52,235 bases of DNA from NCBI GenBank assembly GCA_029259415.1, contig JAPDIW010000040.1, positions 1-52,235 on the forward strand. The letters are read 5' to 3'. Below, in pieces: positions 1 through 8,769 of this stretch. The notes below the pieces were generated by a model. It saw nothing but the letters and a program-made list of their open reading frames with translations. It ran no database searches and had not been told where the DNA came from. The position numbers were made by a program, and so were the translations under genes. The stretch's first letter is position 1; every line of letters starts with the position of its first letter. This stretch comes from Archaeoglobi archaeon (lineage in GTDB: Archaea; Halobacteriota; Archaeoglobi; Archaeoglobales; Archaeoglobaceae).

Positions 1-84
1 CACAGCAGCTATTTCCTTTACTGGAGTTCCTTTTTCGAGTTGTTTGATGATCCATCTGATTTTCTTGTTTGTTAGCTTTCTCAC
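1..84 (-). CDS. Transposase, N-terminal part only (runs off the left edge)
   Basis: Reading leftwards from a GTG at 82-84, the frame gives a short basic segment (VRKLTNKKIRWIIKQLEKG) followed by TPVKEIAAV and then the window ends. This looks like the first helix-turn-helix of a transposase of the integrase-core (IS481/IS3-like) type, which binds the element ends before DDE-catalysed transfer. The frame stays open upstream of 84, so the true start could be earlier (up to about 126). No catalytic residue is inside the window, so the family is a guess from the N-terminal HTH pattern only. Confidence 0.4.
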   Translation of the reverse strand, partial: MRKLTNKKIRWIIKQLEKGTPVKEIAAV

Positions 85-158
85 AAGAGTTGGATGTTGG
101 GTTGTGAAATAATTTTTGGATACTACACACTGAGATAAGGGGGAACAAAAATAAAAAA

Positions 159-1313
159 TTACTCCTCGCCGTACGCAGCTTCGTAAACGAGCTCGACTAT
201 ATCCTTCACGACAATCTGCTTGTCGAGCTTTTCCGTCTTCACACCGTCTTCGAGCATCAGCAGGCAAAACGGACAGGCAACTGCAAGCACATTCGCTCCG
301 GTCTCAGCAGCCTCCTGAGCCCTAACCCTTGCGGGCTGAATCTCTCCCGGATAGTCGCCAATAATGTTTCCTGCTCCTCCACCGCAGCAGAGCGACATTC
401 TTCTGTTGTTTTTCATCTCGACCAGCTCAACGCCCGGAATGAGCTTCAGCACCTCTCTCGGCAGGTCGTAGATGCCGTTGTACCTTCCGAGGTAGCAGGA
501 ATCGTGGTAAGTAACTGTAACATCCAGCTTGTTCTTTAACTCAATCTTTCCGCTCTTTATCGCATCTCTCAGAATCTCAAGGAACAGCTTTACCTCGTAG
601 CCCTCGTACCAGTTCTTAAAGGCGTTGAAGCAGTGCGGGGAGTGGGTGAGGAGTTTCTGCACTCCATACTTATCAAAGGTCTTGATGTTCTCCTCCATCA
701 GAACTTCGAAAAGTCCCTCCTCCCCTGCTCTCCTCACATCGTTTCCGCAGCAACCCTCTTCCCTACCCAGTGTTGCGAAGTTTATGCCGAGATCGTTGAG
801 TATTCTGGCAATCTTAAGCGTGACGTTGATGTTCCTGTTCTCGAAGCTATGCGCACAGCCCACGAACCACAGCCACTCAAACTCTGGGTTGTCCTTGACT
901 TTCGGAACAGCTACATCGCTCTTCTTAACCCAGTCCTCCCTCTTGAACTTCCCTATTCCCCACGGATTCTTCTGCTTCATTATGTTCTGGAAGAAGTCTC
1001 TGATGTAAGGAGGAGTCTTTCCGTTCTCTACCAGCACCCTCTTTATCGCAAGCATTGTTTCGCTCGGCTTTACATCTCTAGGACAGAACTCGGTGCAGAG
1101 GTTACACGAAAGACAGAGCCACGCTTCCTCAAAATTCTCTATAACCTCTCCAACACCGAATCTTGAAAGAAGCACGGGTTTTCTTGGAAAGTTTGCATCG
1201 GTGGTTGAGACAGGGCAGATGCCCGTACATGTACCGCATTGGTAACATCTGACGACTCTCTCCGCACCAAACTCTTTTAAAATTTCAAAATACTCGGGGT
1301 CTATCGTAATCAT
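159..1313 (-). CDS. HdrD-like iron-sulfur reductase with two CCG domains
   Basis: Soluble or peripheral electron-transfer protein of the HdrD/DsrK/GlpC-like family, about 384 residues from the chosen start. Two 4Fe-4S motifs are visible near the N-terminus (numbering from the longer ORF start): C34-x2-C37-x2-C40-x3-C44-P and C78-x2-C81-x2-C84-x3-C88-P. Two cysteine-rich CCG domains follow, ending in the CCGND and CCGGGAG motifs, which in HdrB/HdrD hold the non-cubane cluster for disulfide reduction. I chose the ATG at 1311-1313 rather than the upstream ATG at 1344-1346 because a perfect Shine-Dalgarno lies seven bases before it. The acyl-CoA synthetase gene is upstream on the same strand (gap about 90 bases). 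The electron partner and substrate are not shown by the sequence; a role in fatty-acid oxidation electron flow is an inference from the neighbour. Confidence 0.85.
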   Translation of the reverse strand: MITIDPEYFEILKEFGAERVVRCYQCGTCTGICPVSTTDANFPRKPVLLSRFGVGEVIENFEEAWLCLSCNLCTEFCPRDVKPSETMLAIKRVLVENGKTPPYIRDFFQNIMKQKNPWGIGKFKREDWVKKSDVAVPKVKDNPEFEWLWFVGCAHSFENRNINVTLKIARILNDLGINFATLGREEGCCGNDVRRAGEEGLFEVLMEENIKTFDKYGVQKLLTHSPHCFNAFKNWYEGYEVKLFLEILRDAIKSGKIELKNKLDVTVTYHDSCYLGRYNGIYDLPREVLKLIPGVELVEMKNNRRMSLCCGGGAGNIIGDYPGEIQPARVRAQEAAETGANVLAVACPFCLLMLEDGVKTEKLDKQIVVKDIVELVYEAAYGEE

Positions 1314-1320
1314 TTTATCG

Positions 1321-1328
1321 TCCTCCTT
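1321..1328 (-). promoter_or_regulatory. Shine-Dalgarno that decides the start of the HdrD-like gene
   Basis: On the minus strand the bases AAGGAGGA lie seven bases before an ATG (1311-1313). This is complementary to the archaeal 16S 3' end. It sits inside the longer ORF, so the upstream ATG at 1346 would place a strong ribosome site within the coding region; the internal start is therefore preferred. Confidence 0.65.
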
Positions 1329-1402
1329 GAGCTTTGCAGAAGCCATTCATGCTGGTTTAAAAGCATTTCTAAAAATGTCAAACAAAAAAGAAAAATAACA
1401 AT

Positions 1403-3112
1403 TTAACCTTTCATTTTTTTAACTTCTTCATCCCTCAAGACTCTTCTGAGTATTTTTCCCACTGCAGATTTCGGCAGTTCATCTCTGAACTCAACGAGCT
1501 TCGGAACCTTGTAGGCAGCAAGCCTCTCCTTGCAGAACTGGATTATCTCCTGCTCCGTAACCTTCCCTCTGTATTCTGGCTTCAAGACTATGTACGCCTT
1601 CACCGTTTCTCCTCTGTATGGATCCGGCACGCCAACAACCGCTGCTTCAACAACAGCCGGGTGCTCGTAAAGAACCTCCTCAACCTCTCTCGGGTAGATG
1701 TTATAACCTCCGGCAATTATCATGTCCTTCTTCCTGTCAACGATGTAGAAGTATCCATCCTCATCCATCTTCGCCATGTCTCCTGTAAGCAGCCAGCCGT
1801 TAACTAAGACTTTCTTCGTCTCCTCCTCCATCTTCCAGTAGCCTTTCATGACCTGGGGACCCTTTATAGCCAGCTCTCCCACCTCGCCGGAAGGTAGAAT
1901 TTTGCCCTCATCATCTATGACAACAGCATAGGTGTCCGGGAAAGGCACTCCGATACTTCCTTCCTTGTTCACACCATAGATGGGGTTCGCGTGAGTTACA
2001 GGAGAGGTCTCGCTTAGCCCGTACCCTTCAACGAGTTTTCCACCGGTAATCTCTTCAAACCTCTTTTTGATTTCAACTGGCAGTGGAGCGGCACCGCTGA
2101 TACATGCCTTTACTGAACTCAAATCATACTTTTTCAGGTCTGGATGATTCAGAATCGCTGCGTACATCGTCGGAACACCACAGAAAATGGTGGCCCTGTA
2201 CTTCTGAATGCTTTCGAGAATTCTCTTGATATCTCTTGGGTCAGGAATCAGAACAATCGTTGATCCATTTGCGATAGGAGCGTTCATAGATGTTGTCATG
2301 CCAAAGCTGTGGAAGTACGGCAGAACGCCTATGAACACGTCATCTGGTGATCTATCAACAACCCATTCCAGAGTTTGATAAACGTTGGCCACAAGGTTGA
2401 AGTGTGTTGACATAACAGCTTTCGGCACACCTGTTGTTCCTCCCGTGTAAAGGAATGTTGCGACATCTTCTTTCGGGTCAATACTGGCCCTCTCCTTTGT
2501 TGGCGGTGTTTTAAGAACATCCTTCCAGTAAACAACTCTATCAGACTTCTCAATCTTTACCTTCTCCTTCTTGAGCGGATAAAGTATGTTCAGCGGGAAT
2601 GGGAGATAATCCTCAATTTTACAGATTACCGCCTTCTTTATCTTACCTTCAGCAATAAGATTCTTTATTTTTGGATAAACGAACTCCACAAAGAACCCAT
2701 ACTGCGCCTCGCTGTTCTCCTGAATGTACCTTATCTCCCTCTCAGTGTAAAGAGGGTTGCACTGCACGACCGTTGCTCCGGTCTTGAGGACACCATAGTA
2801 TGCAGCGACATAGTGAGGGGTGTTAGGGAGATCAAGAATCACCCTACTGTCCTTTCCAACTCCGAGATTTTTGAGGAACGCCGCAATCCTATCGCTCGTC
2901 TCGTTAAGCTCCCTGTAAGAAATCTTTTTTCCTAAGAAAATTAGAGCTGTCTTATCCGGATACTTCTCCGCCGTCTCTTCAAGGATTCCATACAGCGGGA
3001 TTTCCGGGTAGTCGATGTTTGGTCTAACACCCTCATCGTAGTGTTTAAGCCATATTCTGTCTATTTCCTTCTCATCAATTTCCGTAATACTTTTTCCTTC
3101 CACACCAAGCAT
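1403..3112 (-). CDS. fadD: AMP-forming long-chain fatty acid-CoA ligase
   Basis: Activates a carboxylic acid to its acyl-CoA through an acyl-adenylate; 569 residues, the usual length for the ANL superfamily. Visible core motifs in order: the phosphate loop YTGGTTGVPKA, the GYGLSETSP motif that contacts AMP, GWLLTGD, the hinge region IIAGGYNIYPREVEE and the C-terminal KSAVGKILRR with the catalytic lysine. The ATG at 3112 sits about 26 bases after a TTTTAAAT box (about 3130-3141), which points to a leaderless mRNA. Archaeoglobus has many paralogues of this family, so the chain length preferred cannot be told. The gene precedes the HdrD-like reductase on the same strand, which fits a fatty-acid oxidation setting. 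Confidence 0.9.
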   Translation of the reverse strand: MLGVEGKSITEIDEKEIDRIWLKHYDEGVRPNIDYPEIPLYGILEETAEKYPDKTALIFLGKKISYRELNETSDRIAAFLKNLGVGKDSRVILDLPNTPHYVAAYYGVLKTGATVVQCNPLYTEREIRYIQENSEAQYGFFVEFVYPKIKNLIAEGKIKKAVICKIEDYLPFPLNILYPLKKEKVKIEKSDRVVYWKDVLKTPPTKERASIDPKEDVATFLYTGGTTGVPKAVMSTHFNLVANVYQTLEWVVDRSPDDVFIGVLPYFHSFGMTTSMNAPIANGSTIVLIPDPRDIKRILESIQKYRATIFCGVPTMYAAILNHPDLKKYDLSSVKACISGAAPLPVEIKKRFEEITGGKLVEGYGLSETSPVTHANPIYGVNKEGSIGVPFPDTYAVVIDDEGKILPSGEVGELAIKGPQVMKGYWKMEEETKKVLVNGWLLTGDMAKMDEDGYFYIVDRKKDMIIAGGYNIYPREVEEVLYEHPAVVEAAVVGVPDPYRGETVKAYIVLKPEYRGKVTEQEIIQFCKERLAAYKVPKLVEFRDELPKSAVGKILRRVLRDEEVKKMKG

Positions 3113-3221
3113 ATTGTTAATTAGTATGATGACTATTTAAAATTTTTTTAAATGAAAAACAGATTGATTATTATCAACAATTAAAATTACATTTGATTAA
3201 AGCTGAGTTAAAGCCAAATAA

Positions 3222-4193
3222 TTAAAATCCTCCCTCAAGCGGGAAATGGCAAGCAAAGCTGTGCTCCTCACCCTCAAGCTCTGGCTCCTCCTTCTTGCAC
3301 TTTTCCCTCGCAAAGGGGCAGCGCGGGTGATATCTGCAACCCGACGGAATGTCAATGGGGTTAGCTATGTCACCGATAATCTCCACCTTTCTTTCCTTCT
3401 TCACGAAGCTCGGAACGGATGATAGCAAAGCAGCTGTGTAGGGATGCTTTGGCTCGTGTATTACCTCTTTCGTCTTACCCATCTCCATTATTTTTCCGAG
3501 GTACATTACCGCAATTCTGTCTCCAACGATTCTAGCCACAGACAAATCGTGGGTGATGAAGAGCATGCTCAGGTTGTACTCATCCCTGAAGGACAGCAGA
3601 AGGTCAAGAATTGCAGCTCTCAAGCTCACGTCTATCATTGAAACAGGTTCATCAGCAACGACGAACTCTGGCTTCAGAATCATCGCCCTCGCAATGGCGA
3701 CTCTCTGCCTCTGCCCTCCGCTTAGCTGGTATGGCATTCTGGTAAAGAACTGCTCTCCTGGAAGACCGACCCTGTCGAGCATCGACATGGCCATCTCTTT
3801 TGCCTCCTCATTCTCCGCAATACCGTGAATGGTAAGGGATTCGACGAGATGCTCTCCAATCTTCATCCTCGGATTGAGAGAGGCGTAGGGATCCTGAAAC
3901 ACCATCTGAATGTATCTCCTCATCTTTCTCTGTTCTTCCTCGCGAAGAGAAGTTATTTCCTTATCTTTGAAGTAAATTTTCCCGCCTGTAGGCCTTTCAA
4001 GGCCAACGATAATCCTTCCTGTTGTGGTTTTCCCACACCCGCTCTCACCTACAAGGGATAAAACTTCTCCCCTCTTCATTTCAAAGCTCACACCATCAAC
4101 TGCCCTGATGAAATCCCTTCTCCTGCTAAGCAACACCTCAAGAGCGGACTTCTGGACTGGAAAGTACTTTTTGAGGTTCTCAACTCTCAGCAT
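3222..4193 (-). CDS. dppF: Oligopeptide/dipeptide ABC transporter ATPase (DppF/OppF type)
   Basis: Cytoplasmic ATPase that powers uptake with its partner DppD; 323 residues. Walker A (GESGCGKTT), Q-loop (VFQDPYASLNPR), signature LSGGQRQRVAIARA, Walker B (FVVADEP followed by VSMIDVS) and the H-loop (FITHD) are all present. The C-terminal oligopeptide-transporter extension with cysteines (CRYHPRCPFA and a later C) is present; in this subfamily it can bind a 4Fe-4S cluster. Last gene of the four-gene minus-strand operon; the ATG lies four bases after the dppD stop, so the two are likely translationally coupled. Confidence 0.9.
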   Translation of the reverse strand: MLRVENLKKYFPVQKSALEVLLSRRRDFIRAVDGVSFEMKRGEVLSLVGESGCGKTTTGRIIVGLERPTGGKIYFKDKEITSLREEEQRKMRRYIQMVFQDPYASLNPRMKIGEHLVESLTIHGIAENEEAKEMAMSMLDRVGLPGEQFFTRMPYQLSGGQRQRVAIARAMILKPEFVVADEPVSMIDVSLRAAILDLLLSFRDEYNLSMLFITHDLSVARIVGDRIAVMYLGKIMEMGKTKEVIHEPKHPYTAALLSSVPSFVKKERKVEIIGDIANPIDIPSGCRYHPRCPFAREKCKKEEPELEGEEHSFACHFPLEGGF

Positions 4194-4197
4194 TCTA

Positions 4198-5136
4198 TCA
4201 CCCGTAGAGCCAGCACTTCACAACCCTTCCGTCAACTTCAACCTCTGGCGGCTCTTTCATACACATTTCACTGGCATTTGAACATCTTGGCCTGAACCTG
4301 CACCCTTCAGGCGGGTTTATCAAATCTGGAGGGAAGCCCGGTAAAGGCTTGATATCTTTGTCCATCCACACGTCCGGGACTGACTGAATCAGGCCTTTCG
4401 TGTAGGGGTGAAGGGGATCGTTGGTGAGCGTCTCAGCATCACCCATCTCAACCAGCCAGCCCGCATACATAACAGCAATCCGGTCGCTCCTCTCAGCAGC
4501 GAGAGCAAAGTCGTGGGTGATGAGCATTACAGCCCTCCCCTCCCTCTTCATGTCCTCCAAAAAGTCCATGATCTTCTCCTGAACTATAACATCAAGAGCC
4601 GTAGTGGGTTCATCAGCGATTAAAAGCTTGGGATTCAGGCTTATGGCCATCGCAATCATAACCCTCTGCCTCTGTCCACCGCTGAGCTGATGGGGATATG
4701 AGTCGACTCTTTCAGGCTGTAAGCCTACTTTCTCAAGCATCTCTCTTGCCATCTGCCACGCTTCCTTCTTCGTCACATCCATGTGCTCCATTATCGTTTC
4801 TGAAATCTGATCCCCCACCTTTTCGAGGGGGTCAAGGCTTGTCATCGGGTTCTGAAAGACCATACCTATCTTGCTTCCCCTGATTTTTCTCATCTCTTCA
4901 TCACTTAAAGAAAGCAAATCCACGCCGTCGAAAGTTATTTTACCTCCCGAAATCTCACCGGGTGGGTCAATCAGCCTCATAACCGAGTGAGCAAGAGTTG
5001 ATTTACCACAACCGCTCTCCCCTACAATCGAAACGAACTCACCCTTATTTATGGACATCGTGACGTTATCCACAGCCCTCACAACCCCTCTGCGTGTCCT
5101 GAAGACTGTCGTAAGCTTTTCAATCTCCAGCAGCAT
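4198..5136 (-). CDS. dppD: Oligopeptide/dipeptide ABC transporter ATPase (DppD/OppD type)
   Basis: First of the two nucleotide-binding subunits, 312 residues. Walker A GESGCGKST, Q-loop VFQNPMTSLDP, signature LSGGQRQRVMIAMA, Walker B LLIADEPTTALD and H-loop LITHD are intact. The C-terminal CRFRPRCSNAS region matches the oligopeptide/dipeptide C-terminal domain. Its ATG shares one base with the dppC stop codon (base 5136), an overlap typical of co-translated subunits. Together with dppF it would form the heterodimeric motor of the importer. Confidence 0.9.
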   Translation of the reverse strand: MLLEIEKLTTVFRTRRGVVRAVDNVTMSINKGEFVSIVGESGCGKSTLAHSVMRLIDPPGEISGGKITFDGVDLLSLSDEEMRKIRGSKIGMVFQNPMTSLDPLEKVGDQISETIMEHMDVTKKEAWQMAREMLEKVGLQPERVDSYPHQLSGGQRQRVMIAMAISLNPKLLIADEPTTALDVIVQEKIMDFLEDMKREGRAVMLITHDFALAAERSDRIAVMYAGWLVEMGDAETLTNDPLHPYTKGLIQSVPDVWMDKDIKPLPGFPPDLINPPEGCRFRPRCSNASEMCMKEPPEVEVDGRVVKCWLYG

Positions 5137-5996
5137 TATCTCTCCCTCCCCATTGCGTATATCTCGCTAAGCCCCTCTCCGACCAGCGCAAAGCCCAATG
5201 AGAGCAACATCACCATAAGCCCCGGAAAGGTAATCATCCACCAGTAGCCTGCTGGCAGGTATGGCCTGCCTGAGGCGAGTTCAAAGCCCCAGTCCGGTGT
5301 CGGAGCGCTAACAATGAAACCTAGAAAGCTCAATCCTGCCTCAGTAAGAATTGCATCTGCAACGCTCAGGGAAAAAACGACTACAAGGGTCGGAATGAGG
5401 TTCGGGAAGATGTACTTCCTCATTATTCTCCAGTCACTCGCCCCCGTTGCCTTCGCCGCCTCTACAAAAAGCTGGGATTTGATGCTTAAGGTCTGTCCTC
5501 TTATCATCCTGAAGTATGTAGGGATGTAAACCACAGATATGGCAACAACAGCATTAAACACGCTTGGACCCAGCACTGCGGCGATTGCGATAGCCAAAAT
5601 CAGCCCAGGAAATGCGTACATGCTGTCCATCAGCATTGAAAGGACTCTATCAAGCTTACCACCAAAATAACCCGAAATTAAGCCGATTGGAACCCCAATA
5701 ACCGTAGATACAAGTGAGGCTGAGAGAACGACGGAGAGAACAACTCTTGAGCCGAAAATAATTCTTGAAAAAATGTCTCTGCCGAGGTTGTCTGTCCCCA
5801 TAATGTGCTCAGGACTTGGGGGCTGGAGAACTTCCTTCCCCGATTTTATTGGGTCATATGGAGCGATGAATGGGGCAAAAATCGCCATTAAAGCAACAAT
5901 TGTAATTATCGCGATTCCCGAAATGACCATATACCTTCCCTCAGCCTCAGGAAGGAAGCTGAATATCGTCGTTGCCAGATTTCTGACCTCTGCCAT
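5136..5996 (-). CDS. dppC: Oligopeptide/dipeptide ABC transporter permease (DppC type)
   Basis: Integral membrane permease, 286 residues. A first transmembrane segment at about residues 24-45 is followed by a loop with the DppC-family landmark HIMGTDNLGRDIFSRI, then five more hydrophobic segments. The EAA loop that docks onto the ATPase is seen as EAAKATGASDWRIMRKYIFPN. It starts nine bases after the dppB stop. The partner permease is dppB. Confidence 0.9.
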   Translation of the reverse strand: MAEVRNLATTIFSFLPEAEGRYMVISGIAIITIVALMAIFAPFIAPYDPIKSGKEVLQPPSPEHIMGTDNLGRDIFSRIIFGSRVVLSVVLSASLVSTVIGVPIGLISGYFGGKLDRVLSMLMDSMYAFPGLILAIAIAAVLGPSVFNAVVAISVVYIPTYFRMIRGQTLSIKSQLFVEAAKATGASDWRIMRKYIFPNLIPTLVVVFSLSVADAILTEAGLSFLGFIVSAPTPDWGFELASGRPYLPAGYWWMITFPGLMVMLLSLGFALVGEGLSEIYAMGRER

Positions 5997-6005
5997 TACA
6001 TCACC

Positions 6006-7016
6006 TCAGTACCTTATCCTTGGATCCAACAGTGCGTAAATCACATCCACCAGGAGACTTATCAAAGCAACAAAGACCGCATAGAAGACAATAGCCCCTT
6101 GCACAGAAGTATAGTCCCTGTACTCTATTCTTTCAATCAGGAACGTTCCCATCCCCGGCCATGAAAATGTTGATTCCGTAAGCACCGCTCCAGCCAGCAG
6201 AATGGCAAATTGCAGTCCCATGAGCGTGACTACGGGGATGAATGCGTTCTTCATCGCGTGAAACACAACTTTCCTGTTCCTAACTCCCCTCGCTCTGTAA
6301 GCTTTTACAAAATCCTGGCTGAGAACATCAATCAGGTTGTTCCTAAGAAGCCTCGTATAGGCTCCTGAGAGAACAATTCCTAAGGTTAAAGCTGGAAGGG
6401 CAAGATGGGCAAGAGCATCAACTAAAGAATTAATGTTGAGTGTTAAAATACTATCAACAACATAAAGACCGGTAATAGTTTCGGGAGTGTTGCCGGGAGT
6501 TATTCTACCACCAATCGGCAAAATCTTGAGATAAACACCAAAAAGCATCTGCAGAAGCATTCCGAACCATGGAATGAAGAGTGTGTACGCGACGATGCTG
6601 TAAATCCTCATTCCCGAGTCGACCTTGCTGCCTCTCCTGAAGGCTGCAATGGATCCGGTGGCAACTCCTATCAGAACGCTCAAAACGAAGCCAAATATTG
6701 TAAGCTCAAGCGTGGCAGGAAAGTGATCCATGATTTCCGCAATTACAGGCCTCTTTCCCCATATCATTGATTTCCCAAGATCTCCCGTAAAGACTCCTCT
6801 CAGGTAATCAATGTATTGCTCATGGTATGGCTTGTCCAGGCCTGCTTCGTGGCGCATTTTCTGGAGAATCTCTTCGGGAACTTTCTGACCAACCATCGCA
6901 GTTATAGGGTCGCCAGGAATGATACGGAGTATGAGGAAAACGATTGTCAGCAGTATTAGCACCGTCGGGATTACCATTAAAAACCTTGTTATTATGTAAG
7001 CCGGAAGTGACGACAT
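6006..7016 (-). CDS. dppB: Oligopeptide/dipeptide ABC transporter permease (DppB type)
   Basis: First gene of the minus-strand operon, 336 residues. N-terminal transmembrane helix (residues about 7-29) is followed by the DppB landmark RIIPGDPITAMVG and five further helices. The EAA motif region AYRARGVRNRKVVFHAMKNA is present. The gene starts 122 bases from the divergent binding-protein gene, so both transcription units share one control region containing an inverted repeat at 7107-7125. Confidence 0.9.
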   Translation of the reverse strand: MSSLPAYIITRFLMVIPTVLILLTIVFLILRIIPGDPITAMVGQKVPEEILQKMRHEAGLDKPYHEQYIDYLRGVFTGDLGKSMIWGKRPVIAEIMDHFPATLELTIFGFVLSVLIGVATGSIAAFRRGSKVDSGMRIYSIVAYTLFIPWFGMLLQMLFGVYLKILPIGGRITPGNTPETITGLYVVDSILTLNINSLVDALAHLALPALTLGIVLSGAYTRLLRNNLIDVLSQDFVKAYRARGVRNRKVVFHAMKNAFIPVVTLMGLQFAILLAGAVLTESTFSWPGMGTFLIERIEYRDYTSVQGAIVFYAVFVALISLLVDVIYALLDPRIRY

Positions 7017-7106
7017 CGGATACGAGTGATGTGCTTGGCTTAAAAATTTATCCCTTAGGTGAAGAAAGAATGATTAAATAAATTTTTGCCAGTTGTTTTC
7101 AAGATA

Positions 7107-7125
7107 GTGTTATATATCATAACAC
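7107..7125 (+). promoter_or_regulatory. TATA box inside a perfect inverted repeat (candidate operator) for the binding-protein gene
   Basis: The arms GTGTTAT (7107-7113) and ATAACAC (7119-7125) are perfect reverse complements with a five-base spacer. The TATA element (TTATATAT, 7110-7117) lies within the repeat and its centre is about 26 bases before the ATG at 7139, so the transcript should be leaderless. A repressor bound here would block TBP directly; the identity of such a regulator is not visible. Confidence 0.5.
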
Positions 7126-7138
7126 GAAATTTCATAGC

Positions 7139-8710
7139 ATGAAGAAAGTGTATGTTCTGGCAATTTTAGTTGCTGCAGTAGTGCTGTTGGGCTGCGCTCA
7201 GCCGACTGAGCAACCAGCAGAAGAGGCTAAGAAGGTGAAGATCGAACTCTGGTGGACACCAACTCACTATGGTGACACGGAGAAGGATCTCGCTCAGGTA
7301 CTCAAAGAGCAGCTTGAGGCCACTGGAATGATTGAAGTTGAGTTGAAGAGTGCCGAGTGGTCTACCTACGTTGACTACGCAAGAAAGAGCATGATGATGG
7401 CTTCTCTCTTCGGATGGTATCCAGACTACCTCGATCCTGATGATTACACCTCACCCTTCCTGAAGTGCACCGCAAACAACTGGCTCGGCTATCCTTACTG
7501 TGACGAGGAAATGGATCAGCTACTGGAGCAGGCTTCAGTAGCAACCACGATGGAGGAGAGAGAGCAGCTTTACAAGCAAGTACAGCAGAAGCTTGCCGAG
7601 GATGCTCCAATCATTCCATTAGTCCAGGGCAAGCTGACCATAGTTGCGAAGGATGCCATTAAGGGAATAACACTCGACCCAACAATGATTTTCAGGTACT
7701 ACCTTGTTTACTCAGAAGATGGGAAAGACACGATAACTATTGGCGTGACGGACAAGATTACAGACCTCGACCCATCCAACGCCTACGACTTCTACACCTG
7801 GGAGATACTGAACAACATCATGGGAGGATTGGTGAGATACAAGCCCGGTACAACGGAGCTTGAGCCTTACCTCGCTGAGAGCTGGAATGTAAGTGATGAC
7901 GGACTTGTCTACACCTTCAAACTAAGAGAGGACTTGAAGTTCGCCGATGGCACACCGTGCAAGGCTCAGGACGTTGTGAGGAGCATTAAGAGAGTCATGA
8001 AAATACAGGGAGACCCATCTTGGCTCGTTACAGACTTCGTTGAGGATGTAGAGGCAGTTGACGACTACACTGTCAAGTTCACGCTCAAGAAGCCAGCGGC
8101 CTACTTCATAGCGCTGCTCGCAACTCCGCCATACTTCCCGGTCCATCCAGCTTACAAGGCTGACGAAATCGATACCGACCAGACTGCAGGTGGAGTTGGG
8201 CCATACAAGATAGTCGAGTGGAAGAGAGATCAGGAGTTAATTCTCGAAGCCAACCCGAACTTCTTCGGAGATCAGCCAATGACCAAGAGAATCGTCATTA
8301 AGTTCTACAAGGATTCCACAACGCTCAGACTGGCGGTAGAAGGAGGAGAAGTGGACATCGCCTGGAGAACTCTTGCACCAATCGATATTGAGTCTCTAAA
8401 GGAGAAAGAGGGGCTGCAGGTCATCGAGGCTCCGGGTGGATTCATCAGATATCTAGTGCTCAACGCCAATGAAAGCACAGACTACCCGACCAAGAACATT
8501 TACGTCAGAAAGGCAATTGCAGCAGCAATTGACAGAGAAGATATTGTCCAGAGAGTCTACAGAGGAACTGTGGAGCCGCTCTACTCCCTCGTGCCCATCG
8601 GAATGTGGAGCCACGAGGACGTGTTCAAGGATATGTACGGTGACGGCAACATCGAACTCGCCAAGGAGTACTTGAATAAGTACTTTGAGGAGGTTGAATC
8701 TTCAAAATAA
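7139..8710 (+). CDS. dppA: Substrate-binding lipoprotein of the dipeptide ABC transporter, circularly permuted
   Basis: Extracellular family-5 substrate-binding protein that would deliver peptides or similar ligands to DppBCDF. A signal peptide ends in the lipobox LLGC with Cys19, so it is probably membrane-anchored. The order of its parts is abnormal. Residues about 33-193 (from KIELWW through FGWYPDYLDPDDYTSPF to DPTMIFRYYLVYSE) match the part that normally forms the C-terminal third of DppA/OppA. Residues about 197-523 (DTITIGVTDKITDLDPSNA, LAESWNVSDDGLVYTF, GVGPYKIVEW, YVRKAIAAAIDREDIV, ending at AKEYLNKYF) match the normal N-terminal two thirds. The total (523 residues) is that of one normal protein, with nothing missing or duplicated. 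The arrangement is read directly; fold and function are inferred from the family and the neighbouring operon. Confidence 0.88.
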   Translation: MKKVYVLAILVAAVVLLGCAQPTEQPAEEAKKVKIELWWTPTHYGDTEKDLAQVLKEQLEATGMIEVELKSAEWSTYVDYARKSMMMASLFGWYPDYLDPDDYTSPFLKCTANNWLGYPYCDEEMDQLLEQASVATTMEEREQLYKQVQQKLAEDAPIIPLVQGKLTIVAKDAIKGITLDPTMIFRYYLVYSEDGKDTITIGVTDKITDLDPSNAYDFYTWEILNNIMGGLVRYKPGTTELEPYLAESWNVSDDGLVYTFKLREDLKFADGTPCKAQDVVRSIKRVMKIQGDPSWLVTDFVEDVEAVDDYTVKFTLKKPAAYFIALLATPPYFPVHPAYKADEIDTDQTAGGVGPYKIVEWKRDQELILEANPNFFGDQPMTKRIVIKFYKDSTTLRLAVEGGEVDIAWRTLAPIDIESLKEKEGLQVIEAPGGFIRYLVLNANESTDYPTKNIYVRKAIAAAIDREDIVQRVYRGTVEPLYSLVPIGMWSHEDVFKDMYGDGNIELAKEYLNKYFEEVESSK

Positions 8711-8745
8711 AATTAATTTTTTTTATTTATTTTATTTAAGTTTGC
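8711..8745 (+). terminator. T-rich terminator after the binding-protein gene
   Basis: Immediately after the stop the plus strand carries several runs of T (one of eight) broken by single A bases, with no hairpin needed. This is the usual archaeal pattern of oligo-T termination. Confidence 0.4.
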
Positions 8746-8769
8746 CATTGGTTTTATTCTTTCACTCAT

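Noticed and set aside
7139-8710. Fusion of two different transport proteins or a duplicated domain
   Set aside because: Total length equals one normal binding protein and each canonical part occurs once; the order alone is changed.
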